From contig NC_007778.1 in NCBI RefSeq assembly GCF_000013365.1, forward strand, positions 2,542,001 to 2,606,000: a stretch of 64,000 nucleotides of DNA. The letters run 5' to 3'. Made by a program: the position numbers and the translations under genes. Below, piece after piece: positions 1-9,900 of the stretch. Position 1 is the first letter of the stretch. Every line of letters starts with the position of its first letter. The notes beneath the pieces are model-generated. The model made no database searches. It had not been told where the DNA came from and saw only the letters and a program-made list of their open reading frames with translations. This DNA is from Rhodopseudomonas palustris HaA2 (lineage in GTDB: Bacteria > Pseudomonadota > Alphaproteobacteria > Rhizobiales > Xanthobacteraceae).

Positions 1-777
1 AATCGACGCAAGCGATTGCGCATATACGGCGTCGCCGCAGCGGCGCTCGGCGTCCTGATCGTCGTTTCGGCCCGCGCTGAGCCAGTCGCATCGGCTGCGG
101 CCGGGACATCGGCGACGGGTGCCGCCAGCGCGCCCAATTCAGCCGCAGCCAGAGTGGCCGCGGCGGAAGCGCCGCCGGCGCTGGTGACATCGGGGGCAAC
201 CGCTGCGGCCGTCCGGCTGAACGGCAACTCGGCGTATCGCGCGCTGATTGTCAGGGAGGCCGAGCGGCACGGTCTCGCGCCGGCAATCGCCGAGGCAGTG
301 ATGCACGTCGAGAGCGGCTTCAATCCCGACGCCGTCGGCAGTTCCGGTGAGATCGGATTGATGCAAGTCATGCCGCCGACCGCGCGAATGCTCGGCTTCG
401 CCGGGAGCAATGCCGAACTCGCGGTTCCGGAAACCAACATCAAATACGGCGTGACCTATTTGGCGCAGGCGTGGCGCCTCGCCGGTGGTGATATCTGCAC
501 CGCGACGATGAAGTATCGCGCCGGCCATGGTGAGACGCGGTTCTCTCAGCTGTCCGTCCAGTATTGCGTTGCGGTGCGCGCCAAATTGGCTGCGCTCGGG
601 TTTCCGGTGACGGGTCAGGTCCCGGTCGCAACCTTCGGTGCCCCGGGTAGGGGTGGGATCGGCGCAGGCAACTGCGGGCGTCGCTGTTTGGCGGGGAACA
701 CGATCGGACGCGTCAACCTCGCCGCGCTGAACGCGCAAATGAATACGCTGGTGGTGCAGGTCCGCGCCGGGAGGTGA
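1..777 (+). CDS. Lytic transglycosylase (SLT/GH23 domain), 5' end possibly cut by window edge
   Basis: A secreted murein lytic transglycosylase that would cleave the MurNAc-GlcNAc bond of peptidoglycan in the periplasm. Counting from a TTG at base 16 there is a hydrophobic signal segment (about residues 4-21), an Ala-rich linker to about residue 70, then the SLT domain. The domain has the catalytic Glu99 in HVESGFNP, followed by GEIGLMQVMPPTAR, the usual family-1 signature. The frame stays open to base 1 and encodes a basic stretch (NRRKR) before the hydrophobic core, so the true start probably lies just outside the window. It ends in a TGA that overlaps the region preceding the next gene, suggesting co-transcription. 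Its place upstream of a surface-signalling/TpsA set suggests, by context only, a role in opening peptidoglycan for envelope assembly. Confidence 0.85.
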   Translation, partial: NRRKRLRIYGVAAAALGVLIVVSARAEPVASAAAGTSATGAASAPNSAAARVAAAEAPPALVTSGATAAAVRLNGNSAYRALIVREAERHGLAPAIAEAVMHVESGFNPDAVGSSGEIGLMQVMPPTARMLGFAGSNAELAVPETNIKYGVTYLAQAWRLAGGDICTATMKYRAGHGETRFSQLSVQYCVAVRAKLAALGFPVTGQVPVATFGAPGRGGIGAGNCGRRCLAGNTIGRVNLAALNAQMNTLVVQVRAGR

Positions 778-782
778 AGCAA

Positions 783-1283
783 ATGCCGGTAGCGACATAT
801 CGCCGGACGACATCTCGCAAAGGCGCGAACCCGGCGACGGCTGTTGTCGCGGTCGTGGCCGCCTTGGCGATCGCTTCGACCTCGGCGCTGGCGCAGGCGC
901 CGATCCCGAACAGGCTTCCGCCGGTCACGATCGAACCCCCGCCACCGAGTTCTCTGCTGCCGGCTGCCCCCGTCACTGCGCCGCCCGCGCTCGACCTGGG
1001 CATCGCCGGGCGCGGCGCTGGCGGGCAGGGTGGTCCAGAGCGGTGCGGCGATGGTGCGGTCGGCAACGATCGCGCGTTGAGCTGCCTCAACCAGAGGCTC
1101 AAGCGCACCGTCGATCAGGTCAACCCGGTGATGAACACACCCCCGATCGATGCGAGATCGTCGGACCTCAAGGTCGGCACGGTGAACATCCCGGCGGTGC
1201 AACAGCAGTACGGAAGCAATTTCGGCATTTCGGTTGTGCCGTATCGCCCGAATTTGAGCTTTCCGTCGCCTCGCGGGCGGTGA
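783..1283 (+). CDS. Small secreted protein of unknown function
   Basis: No family is recognised with confidence. The product is about 166 residues, with a signal-peptide-like N-terminus (hydrophobic run around residues 18-37 ending ALAQA) and a Pro-rich segment. The C-terminal half contains two cysteines (PERCGDG and LSCLNQ) that could form a disulfide. I chose the ATG at 783 because GGGAGG at 769-774 sits 8 bases upstream. The in-frame GTG at 774 overlaps that ribosome binding site and is unlikely to be used. The gene begins 5 bases after the transglycosylase stop, so the two are probably co-transcribed. A function linked to the neighbouring two-partner-secretion locus is inference from position. 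Confidence 0.65.
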   Translation: MPVATYRRTTSRKGANPATAVVAVVAALAIASTSALAQAPIPNRLPPVTIEPPPPSSLLPAAPVTAPPALDLGIAGRGAGGQGGPERCGDGAVGNDRALSCLNQRLKRTVDQVNPVMNTPPIDARSSDLKVGTVNIPAVQQQYGSNFGISVVPYRPNLSFPSPRGR

Positions 1284-1481
1284 CGACATTCGACGCAGGC
1301 TGACGCTGTCGAACGATGCAGCGCGGGTGCTGACTGACCGAGGCACGCGGCGGAAACCTGAGCCGATCGCCCGATCGGTGATTCGCCTGGACATATGAGT
1401 GTTGCAAACATCCCATAGGCATTTGCTTGAGGAAATCGGCTGCATCAATGCAATACCGAGAACGACAAGTTATCGCTCGCC

Positions 1482-2129
1482 GTGGTTGATCAAGGTGTCA
1501 TCCTTCGCGTGTTGATGCTTGCTGTCATCTTGCTCTCGAACAGTCCTGCGCGCGCCGCGGACGATCCGCAGAAGTTCGACATGCCGTCGCGGCCCCTCGC
1601 GGAAGCGCTCGTCGACTTTGCGGATCGGACAGGGATAGCCGCACTCATCGATTCCGAAACAGCGAGGGGCAAGACGTCCTCGGCCGTTCGAGGAACTCTG
1701 ACGCCGGCGAACGCCTTGCGAATTCTGCTCGCCGGTACCGGCCTATCGTTCAGGCGGGTCGGCGAGGCCGGATTTGCGGTCGGACCCAACACACGGGAGC
1801 CGGACTACGTCCATCAGGCGGGGCCGCGGGGCGGCGCTGGCCTGGAGGGCTATTTCGCGCGCCTTCAAACGGTGGTGGTGCAGTCGCTGTGCGTCAACGC
1901 CGATCTTCGCGCGACGCGATATCGCTCGGCGGTTCAAGTGTGGATCGGGCAGACGGGTGAAATCGACGCAGTCCACGCGCTCGGTTCGGCGGGCGATGCG
2001 CGGCACGATGCTCAGATCGTCGATGCGATCGCCACGGTCAGGGCGCCGCCGCCGCCGATCGGATTGCCGCAGCCGGTGACGCTGCTGCTGCAGCATATCA
2101 CCGAAGACGTGACGACCTGCCCGCCATGA
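1482..2129 (+). CDS. STN-domain signalling protein lacking a beta-barrel (VreA-like)
   Basis: A 215-residue exported protein with a signal peptide (about residues 1-25, ending SPARA). A secretin/TonB short N-terminal (STN) domain follows at about residues 30-100, with KFDMPSRPLAEALVDFAD and the later LTPANALRILLAGTGLSF. The C-terminal part (about 125-215) looks like a TonB-C type fold, with YRSAVQVWIGQTGEIDAV. STN domains normally sit on TonB-dependent receptors and pass a signal to a FecR anti-sigma; here there is no barrel. In P. aeruginosa PUMA3, VreA is likewise a barrel-less STN protein encoded before sigma VreI and anti-sigma VreR. The stop overlaps the sigma-factor start as ATGA, implying translational coupling. 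The start is GTG at 1482; an in-frame ATG at 1515 would shorten the signal peptide. Confidence 0.75.
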   Translation: MVDQGVILRVLMLAVILLSNSPARAADDPQKFDMPSRPLAEALVDFADRTGIAALIDSETARGKTSSAVRGTLTPANALRILLAGTGLSFRRVGEAGFAVGPNTREPDYVHQAGPRGGAGLEGYFARLQTVVVQSLCVNADLRATRYRSAVQVWIGQTGEIDAVHALGSAGDARHDAQIVDAIATVRAPPPPIGLPQPVTLLLQHITEDVTTCPP

Positions 2130-2671
2130 GCGTTGTTTCGAAGCTTCGTCTGCGGGCACTTCTCGAGGCCAATTATCAGCAGTTTCGCCTGCGGTTGCGG
2201 CGCCGGCTCGGCTCGGACGCGATGGCGATGGAAGTGCTGCACGACACCTGGCTGCGGCTCGACCGCATCGGCGACGCCAGTGCGGTGCAGAAGCCCGCGG
2301 CCTACCTGTTCCGTATGGCCCTGAACGAGGCCAGCGACCGGCGCGAAGCGGATGCGCGCAAGCTATCGGCGGCCGAGATCGAAACGTTGCGTCATATGTC
2401 GGACCAGATGCTGGATCCCGAGCAGATTGCGCAGGCGCGTCGGGAGGTCACGCAGCTCGCGGCGGCCCTCGACGAACTGCCGCCGCGGCGCAAGGCCATC
2501 GTTCTGCTCGCACGCGTGCACGAGATGAAACACACCGACATTGCGGTTCATTTCGGGATCTCGCCGCGCATGGTGGAGAAGGAGCTCGTCCAGGCCTTGG
2601 AGCATTGCGCGCGACGTCTCGAAAGAAAAGTCGTCCGTCGGTTCGGTCCTCGCTCGCAGAAGCCGTCATAG
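2126..2671 (+). CDS. ECF RNA polymerase sigma factor, FecI/VreI type
   Basis: An extracytoplasmic-function sigma-70 family factor of 181 residues, the usual length. The N-terminal half holds sigma region 2 (about residues 15-80, including EVLHDTWLRL and AYLFRMALNEASD). The C-terminal half holds region 4 (about 115-165, with ALDELPPRRKAIVLLARVHE and the helix-turn-helix HTDIAVHFGISPRMVEKEL). It should direct RNA polymerase to a small regulon when released from its membrane anti-sigma. It overlaps the STN gene by ATGA at 2126-2129 and the FecR-type gene by TAGTG at 2669-2673, so the three form one coupled unit. The most likely local target is the giant exoprotein gene downstream; this is inference from gene order. 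Confidence 0.88.
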   Translation: MSVVSKLRLRALLEANYQQFRLRLRRRLGSDAMAMEVLHDTWLRLDRIGDASAVQKPAAYLFRMALNEASDRREADARKLSAAEIETLRHMSDQMLDPEQIAQARREVTQLAAALDELPPRRKAIVLLARVHEMKHTDIAVHFGISPRMVEKELVQALEHCARRLERKVVRRFGPRSQKPS

Positions 2672-3675
2672 TGTCCGGCTCGCGATCAGATATGGAAGAG
2701 GACGGCAATCCGGTGGCAGATGCGGCGGGGTATCCGACGTTGCGGTTCGAAGCGCGGCGCTGGCTGGTTCGGATCACCTCCGGCGAGGCCACGGCCGTGG
2801 ACGCCGACGCCCTGAAGCGCTGGTGCGCGCAGAGCCCGTCGCATGCACGCGCCTTCGCCGAGGTCAATCTCCTCTGGGATAACGTCGAGGTGGCCGCGCA
2901 TTTGCCGTCGGTCGCCGCGTCGTCCCAAATCGCGGTCCGGGGCGAAGCACCCCAATCGCGGCGCTGGGTCCTCGGCGCGATGGCGGCATCCGCTGCAGCG
3001 GCGGCGGGCGCTTTCGCCGTCGATCCCCCGTTCGGACTTTGGCCGTCGTTGCCGGAACTCGGCGCCGACTATCGCACTTTAACCGCCGAACGTCGCGACA
3101 TTGCGATGCCGGACGGTGTCAAAATCGAACTCAACACACGCAGTAGCCTGAACATCGTCGCGGGCCAGTCGGGGCAGCAGATCGAGCTGATTGCCGGCGA
3201 GGCGGCGATTTCGTGTCCGCATCAGACGGTGCTGTCGGTGCTCGCGGGCGGCGGCGTGGTGCGAGCCGCGGACGCGCAATTCAACATTCGCAGCGATGCG
3301 GCAGGATCGATCGTCACCTGTCGACGCGGCGTGGTGTCGCTGAACTATGCTCGACGATCCGTCAGCGTCCGAGAGGGGCATCAGGCGTCTTACGTGGACG
3401 GCCGGGTCGGCCCGGTCATCGCGGTCGAGGCCGCTGCAGTGATGGCTTGGCGCGAAGGTCAGTTGGTGTTTCGGCGGACCCCGCTGGCGGAGGCCGTCGA
3501 CGAGGTCAATCGCTACCGCAGCGGCCGTATCGTTCTGATGAACGAGACGCTCGGTCGTCGTCTGGTCGATGCCAAAATTCCGATTGATCGCGTCGACAGT
3601 TTGATCGCGTTGATTCAGCAGGCCTATGGCGCCAAAGTGATATCCCTGCCGGGTGCAATCGTCCTCATCTCATGA
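2671..3675 (+). CDS. FecR-family anti-sigma/sigma regulator
   Basis: A single-pass inner-membrane regulator that would hold the adjacent ECF sigma factor inactive and respond to the STN-domain protein in the periplasm. From the GTG at 2671 it shows an N-terminal DUF4880-type cytoplasmic domain (about residues 24-72, RFEARRWLVRITSGEA and HARAFAEVNLLWD). A transmembrane helix lies at about 99-118, then a FecR domain (about 135-240), and a C-terminal STN-like segment (about 270-334, FRRTPLAEAVDEVNRY). The GTG overlaps the sigma stop (TAGTG); an ATG at 2692 is an alternative, since neither has a strong ribosome binding site. FecR proteins are commonly processed by site-2 proteases, and one is encoded elsewhere in this window (52041-52712). 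Confidence 0.85.
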   Translation: MSGSRSDMEEDGNPVADAAGYPTLRFEARRWLVRITSGEATAVDADALKRWCAQSPSHARAFAEVNLLWDNVEVAAHLPSVAASSQIAVRGEAPQSRRWVLGAMAASAAAAAGAFAVDPPFGLWPSLPELGADYRTLTAERRDIAMPDGVKIELNTRSSLNIVAGQSGQQIELIAGEAAISCPHQTVLSVLAGGGVVRAADAQFNIRSDAAGSIVTCRRGVVSLNYARRSVSVREGHQASYVDGRVGPVIAVEAAAVMAWREGQLVFRRTPLAEAVDEVNRYRSGRIVLMNETLGRRLVDAKIPIDRVDSLIALIQQAYGAKVISLPGAIVLIS

Positions 3676-3908
3676 CGGCTGCGGAGTTCCGGTCGGCCGG
3701 CTCCTCGATGAAATTTTCATGACGCGGTTCAGTCGGGCGCCGGGTCGACCGTCTCATCGTTCACAAGAAGAGACCAGGTTCAGGTGCGTCAGTCCTTCGT
3801 GGCGGCGGTCGGCTATAATCGACAGCAGCGTGCGAGGCGATGTCGTCCCTTGAGGTTCCTTCGATCAGGCAGATGCAGCGCGGCTCTCGTCGTGCCGTGA
3901 GGGGAACA

Positions 3909-6900
3909 ATGATGGCGTCGAACGGCAACCTGCGTAGGACTTTCTCGCGTCGCGGAGTATGGCTCACCACGGTCAGCGCGGTCGCGATGTTGCTGCTTCC
4001 CGCGGCCGGTCAGGCCCGATCGCTGAATGGCGCGGGTTCCGAAGTCCAATCGGCGCCGAATGTCGCAGCCGACGCGGCGTCGCAGGCGGCACAGCAGGCG
4101 GCGGCGGCTGCGCGGCAGACCGGGGACTCGCTGGCGCGTGCCGCACGGGCTGTCCAGGAAATGCAGGCAGCGCAGGCGGCGGCTCGCGCGGCTGCAGCCG
4201 TCGCACAGGCATCTGCGGTCGTCCCGAACGGGCTTGGCGTGGGAGGTCTGCTGCCGAACGTCTCGGCCGGATGGAGCGGAGCCAAGACGCCGACGCAGAG
4301 CGTCGACGCAGATGGCCGGACCCAGGTCGGCATCGAACAGACGTCGCAGCGAGCGATCTTGAATTGGCAAAGCTTCAACGTCGGCGCGCGGACGACGTTG
4401 ACGTTCGACCAGAAGGGCAACGCGAATTGGGTCGCGCTCAATCGCGTCGACAGCGCGACGGCGCCCAGCTTGATCCTCGGCAATATCCGGGCCGACGGCC
4501 AAGTCTATGTGATCAATCAGAGCGGCATCATTTTCGGCGGTGGCAGCCAGGTCAACGTCGGGGCGTTGATCGCGTCGGCTGCCGGCATCACCGACAGCCA
4601 GTTTCTCACCAAGGGCATCTTCAGTAGCCAGAGCGGCGGAGCTTACGCGCCGAGCTTCACGGCCTCCGGCGGCAAGGTGGTGCTGGAAACTGGCGCGACG
4701 ATTAGCACACATGCACCGGCCTCGGTGACCTCCGGCGGTGGCTTCGTACTGCTGATCGGCTCCGAGGTCGCCAATGCCGGCATGATCGGCACGCCGAACG
4801 GTCAGGCTCTGCTCGCCGCAGGCGACAGCTTCATCCTGCGCCCCGGCTTCGGCACCGACAGTAACGTCACATCGACGACACGCGGCATCGAGATCGCACC
4901 GGTGATCGCACAGGGCGGCACCGCTGGCGGCGTCGTCAATAGCGGGCTGATCGTGGCCCAACAAGGCGACATCACGCTGACCGGTCGCACCATTACCCAG
5001 GCCGGGGCGCTGGTGTCGACGACCTCGGTGAACAGTCGCGGAACCATTCATCTGCTCAATTCGGCCAGCGACGATACTGGAACTGTTACGCTCGCGGGCG
5101 GCAGCCTCAGCGCGATCCTGCCGGAGCTCGTCAGCACCGACACGGCGCTGGACGCCCAGCGCGACGCGCTGATCGCCGCATCCGCCGCAAACCTCGCGCG
5201 GCCGAGCGGCGCCACTGGCGTGTTCGACAATCTTTCCAGTCTCGCCGACCGTCAGGATCAGTCCCGGATCGAGATCGTCACCGGCGGGACGATCAACTTC
5301 AAGAACGGCTCCTACACGGCGGCGCAAGGCGGCCAGATCGCTGCGAGCGCGGGAAAGCGCATCTTCGTCGAGGACGGCGCCGCGCTCGACGTCTCCGGCG
5401 TCCGCCACGTCGCGGTGGCGATGGCGTCGAACAATATCAAGGTCAACGTCCAGGGCAACGAGCTGCGCGACAGTCCGCAGAATCGCGACTCTGAAGTGCT
5501 CAAGAACAACGACGTCTGGATCGACATCCGAGACCTCACGCTGGTGCCGGCGGGCACCGGCGGCTATGCGTCGGACCGTTACTACACGGCCGGCGGCCTG
5601 CTCGAAGTCGGCGGTTATCTCGGCACCACCGCCCACAGCATCGGCGAGTGGTCGGCGCTCGGCGGCAGCATCACGCTGGCCTCCGCTGAAGTGATCACAC
5701 AAAGAGGATCGTTGGTCGATATTTCGGGCGGTTCGCTGGACTACGCGGCCGGCTGGATCCGTTCGACAAACTTGATCGGAAGCGACGGCCGCAGCTACAG
5801 CATCGATCAGGCGCCCAGCGACCTGACGTTCACGAGCTTCGGCGGAAGTTTCTCGCGCCGCCATAGCATCCAGGGTAAAACGGACAACCGCCTGACCGAA
5901 ATCTGGGGCTCCGTCTCGGGGCGCGGGCGTGATTCGTATCGTTGGGAGGAAGGATACAGCGTCGGCCGCGATGCAGGCCGGCTGACCGTTTTCTCGCCCA
6001 CCGTGCTGCTGGATGGCGACATCGTTGCCGATACCATCGTCGGCGACCGGCAGGTGAGCAAACGTAGCGCCGGCGTCGCCGATGGCTACAAGGCGGCGCA
6101 GACCACCGTTGCGCAGGCGGGCGGCCTGGTGATCGGCCGCAGCAACGGGATCGATGAAGACGGTGCTTTCGGCACGCCGATCGTTCTCGCCCAGGTCGGC
6201 CCGACCACCTCGGAGCTGACCGCCGATGCCAGCCTTTCGACTCAGGCGACCAATCAAATCCAGCTCGATGCCGCCCGGCTCAGCAGTTTTGGGCTCGGCT
6301 TGCTGAGGCTGACCTCGTCCAGCTCCATAACGGTTGCAGCTCCACTAACTCTCGCCGATGGCGGATCGTTGCAACTGATCGCGCCGGATGTCGGCATCAA
6401 CGCCAACGTGACGGCGCGCAGCGGTTCGGTGTCTATCGGCAACGTCGCCCCGGTGTCCAAGTCGGCTTCGAGCGCTGCGACGCCGCTGTTCGTCGATGGC
6501 ACCGCGAACTTCACTTTGGCCAATGCGGCCACGATCGACCTCCGCGGCGTTTGGACCAACAGCTCGCTCGAGCGTGACGAGCCCGATCAGGCCGCTTATG
6601 TCGATGGCGGTAGCCTTGACGTGCGCATGACGCACGGCTCCGTCGTCGTCGAATCCGGGACTACGATCGACGTCACCTCCGGCGCAACGCTGACGTCGAA
6701 GGGCAGACTGATCGGTGGTCGTGGCGGCAGCGTAAGCTTGGTCGCCGGAGCCGATATCGTCGAGGGCGTCTCCGACTCAATTCCGGCATCGGCAAAGCTC
6801 GTGCTCGACGGAACGATCCGGGCCGAGGGCGTCGTTGGTGGCGGGACGTTGACTCTGCGCGCGCCGCAGGCCGTGACGTTCGGCGGAAATGCGATCCTCG

Positions 6901-9900
6901 CCTCGGGTGTGCTGCCGCCCGGCGTGCCGTTGCCGGCCTCGGTGCAATTGACTGAAGGCTTTGTGCTGCCCGCCGGAACGGTGATGACCTTCGCGGCGAC
7001 GCGGACGCTCGACGTGTTTGCGCCGGGCGCGCCGATTCCGATGGGCGCACGGCCGCTGAACGGCGTTCCGACGATCCTCGCGGATAGCTGGACCGTTCCG
7101 GTCGGCGTGGGCGGCACCGCGAACGGCAACACTCCGCTCGTCGCCGGACGGGTGATGCCGGCGGGGACGTCGGTCGTGCTGTACAGCATGCCGGGCGGCT
7201 ATGTGCTGCCGGCCTCGGCGTTTCCGAATGGACTGCCGGCACAGCCTTACACGGCGACCCTGATGCCGGGCGATCGCTTGTTGAAGGCGGTGCGTTTCGA
7301 AGCCGGCGAGATTCTGCCGCAAGGCGCGGTGCTGACACAGGCGATCTCGTTCAAACCGGCGCTGACGCTGGATCCGGCGATCCTGGCGACGGGATTCTCG
7401 AATTACAGCATCGCCAGTCTCGGCGGCATCGCGATCGGCGACGGCGTCGCGCTGCGGCCGATCGTTCCGACACTGCGGCTGTCAGAGGGCAGCGCGGCTG
7501 CAGCCAGCGGAACCGATCCGGCTCGCGCGCTCGAGAGCTGGCAGCCGTCGGTTTATCTCGACTCCCCGAACGACGCGGTCATCACGCAGCGCCCCGGTGC
7601 CAGCATCGCACTGGCGGGGGCCAGCATGGCGCTCGGCCGGGGGGCGGTCATCGAGGTCGATCCGCTGCAATCCATCAGCCTGACGACCAACCAAGCAACC
7701 GTCGACGGCTCCTTGATCGCGCATGGCGGCCGGATCGCGCTGCTGCCCGATCTGCAGCGTCGGTTCTTGATCGGCTCGCTTTGGATCGGAGGCGATGCGG
7801 TTCTCGACGTTTCTGGTGAAGCCGTCACCGCGCGCGACTCGCGAGGTTTCCGCTATGGCCTGGTGCAGGACGGCGGATCGCTGTTGATCGGGCTGGCCGA
7901 CGCGACGCCGGCCAGCAACGGCTATCTGGCCGCCACGGCATCGCCCGTCGTCATCCGCCCGGGCGCGCGATTGCTCGCCAATGGCGCGAGCGCGATCATC
8001 GATGCCGATCGCGCTGACGGCCCAGACTTCTCGCGGTCGGCCACCCTGGTGGGGGGCGACGGCGGATTGATCCGGATCGGATCGCTTGCGAGCATTCTGC
8101 TCGATGGAACGCTGCAGGCGCGCGCCGGCAGCCTACAGGCCGCAGGCGGAACCTTGAACATCGCACTCGAAAACTCGACGCTCGCCGATCAGGCGAGTGT
8201 TCTGCGCACCATCACTCTGGCGCAGGAACACGTCGGGTCGGGACTGCCGTCGGACGCGACCGCCACCTCCATGGGCCGACTGCCGGTCGGCGTCGCGCGG
8301 CTGTCCGCGGCGGACATCACGGCCGGTGGTTTCGGTACACTCGATCTGTGGGCGCGCGATGTTCTCGCCTTCGGCAGCGACGTCTCGCTCCAGATGAGCG
8401 AGGCGCTGCTGATCCATCGCGGTGTCTTCACGGTCGCCGCTGCGGCGGGCGCGCCCGACATTCGGCTTTCGGCGCCCTATCTGTTGCTCGACGGCAAGAC
8501 GCCGAACCTGGTCGATGGCGGCGCGATCCCGCCCGGCTTGGGACTGAATGATTATCTGGGTGACTTCGCCGCCACCAATGTCGGCCATTTGACGCTCACG
8601 GCTGATCTCGTCGATGTCCGTAATTCGGTTCAGTTCGGCATGGTCGGCAGAGTGTTCACGCTGAGCGCCTCGGAGACCGTCGAGGTTCCGGGGTTCGCCC
8701 ATGTCGCGGTGAACAGCTCGGGTGACGTTCGCTTTACCAACGGTGAGCTGATCTCGAACGGGCCGGACCTGACCATCACCGCGTCGCAGCTCTATCCGAC
8801 CACAGGCGCCACAGGAAACGTGCGCGTGGGCCCGCTGCGCAGTCCGCTGCCGGGCGATCCGGACTGGACCCTGACCATTCGCGGCCTCGGCGATGCGCCG
8901 GCGGTTCCACTCTCGGTATTCGGCTCGCTCACGCTGACAGCTCCGACCATCGATCAGGGCGGCATCGTGCGTGCGCCGCTCGGTCTCATCACGTTCGGCG
9001 TCGTGCCTCGCAGTTTCGGGACCACCGCTCAGTATCTTTCTGAGGTGTCGCTGAAACCGGGAAGTATCACGTCGGTGAGCGCCGATGGGCTGACGATGCC
9101 CTATGGCGGCACGTCGGACGGGCTGGCCTATCTCTACAACGGACACAGCGTTGCGTTTGTCGATCTCGCCGATTTCAACAGCAACAACAATTTCGTCGAG
9201 ACGACGATCAATCGTGGCATCGTGTTCGGACAGGCGACTCTGACTGCCGATCAGGGGGCGCGGCTGGATGCGTCCGGCGGCGGCCGTTTGACGGGCGCCG
9301 GCTTCTTCACCGGGCGTGGCGGATCCATCGACGTGCTCCGCACCGCGCTGGCCAATGCCAATCCGGCTAACATCTTCAGCAGTAGCGGCGCGCAGGTCTA
9401 TGCGCTGGTACCGGGCGCTGCGGCGGCCGGCTACGCACCGGTGACGCCCGATGTCAGTGCTCCCGCCATCGGCCAACAGGTCACGCTCGATCGAGCAGTC
9501 GGTGATCTCCCGGCCGGAACCTACACACTGATGCCGGCAACCTACGCGTTGCTGCCGGGAGCGTACCGGATCGAGCTAGGCGCCGAGACGAGCATCGGCG
9601 TCAATGTGACCCGGCTGGAGAACGGTTCGTACCGTGCGAGCGGCTATCTCGGGACCGCCAACACCGCGGTTCGCGATGCGTTACCGACGGTGCTGACGAT
9701 CACGCCGGCGGCGACCGTTCGCACCTATTCACAGTACAACGAAACGAGCTACGCTGATTTCGCGATCGCCAATGCCAATCTGTTCGGTGCGGTGCGGCCG
9801 CGTCTCGAACGTGACGCTTCCGCGATCCATTTCGATTTCGGCCCGGCAACAGGCCAGGTGCTCGATTTCCGCGGCGTCGCCGATCTCGCCCCCGCTGCCG

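Noticed and set aside
1482-3675. Iron-siderophore FecIRA system
   Set aside because: There is no TonB-dependent receptor; the STN protein has no beta-barrel and the downstream gene is a TpsA.
3813-6257. Long - strand ORF of about 800 codons opposite the TpsA gene
   Set aside because: It is the antisense shadow of a GC-rich repetitive gene; it is Arg/Ala/Asp-rich with no domain or ribosome binding site. The same applies to long - strand ORFs at 8133-9476 and 10524-12860.
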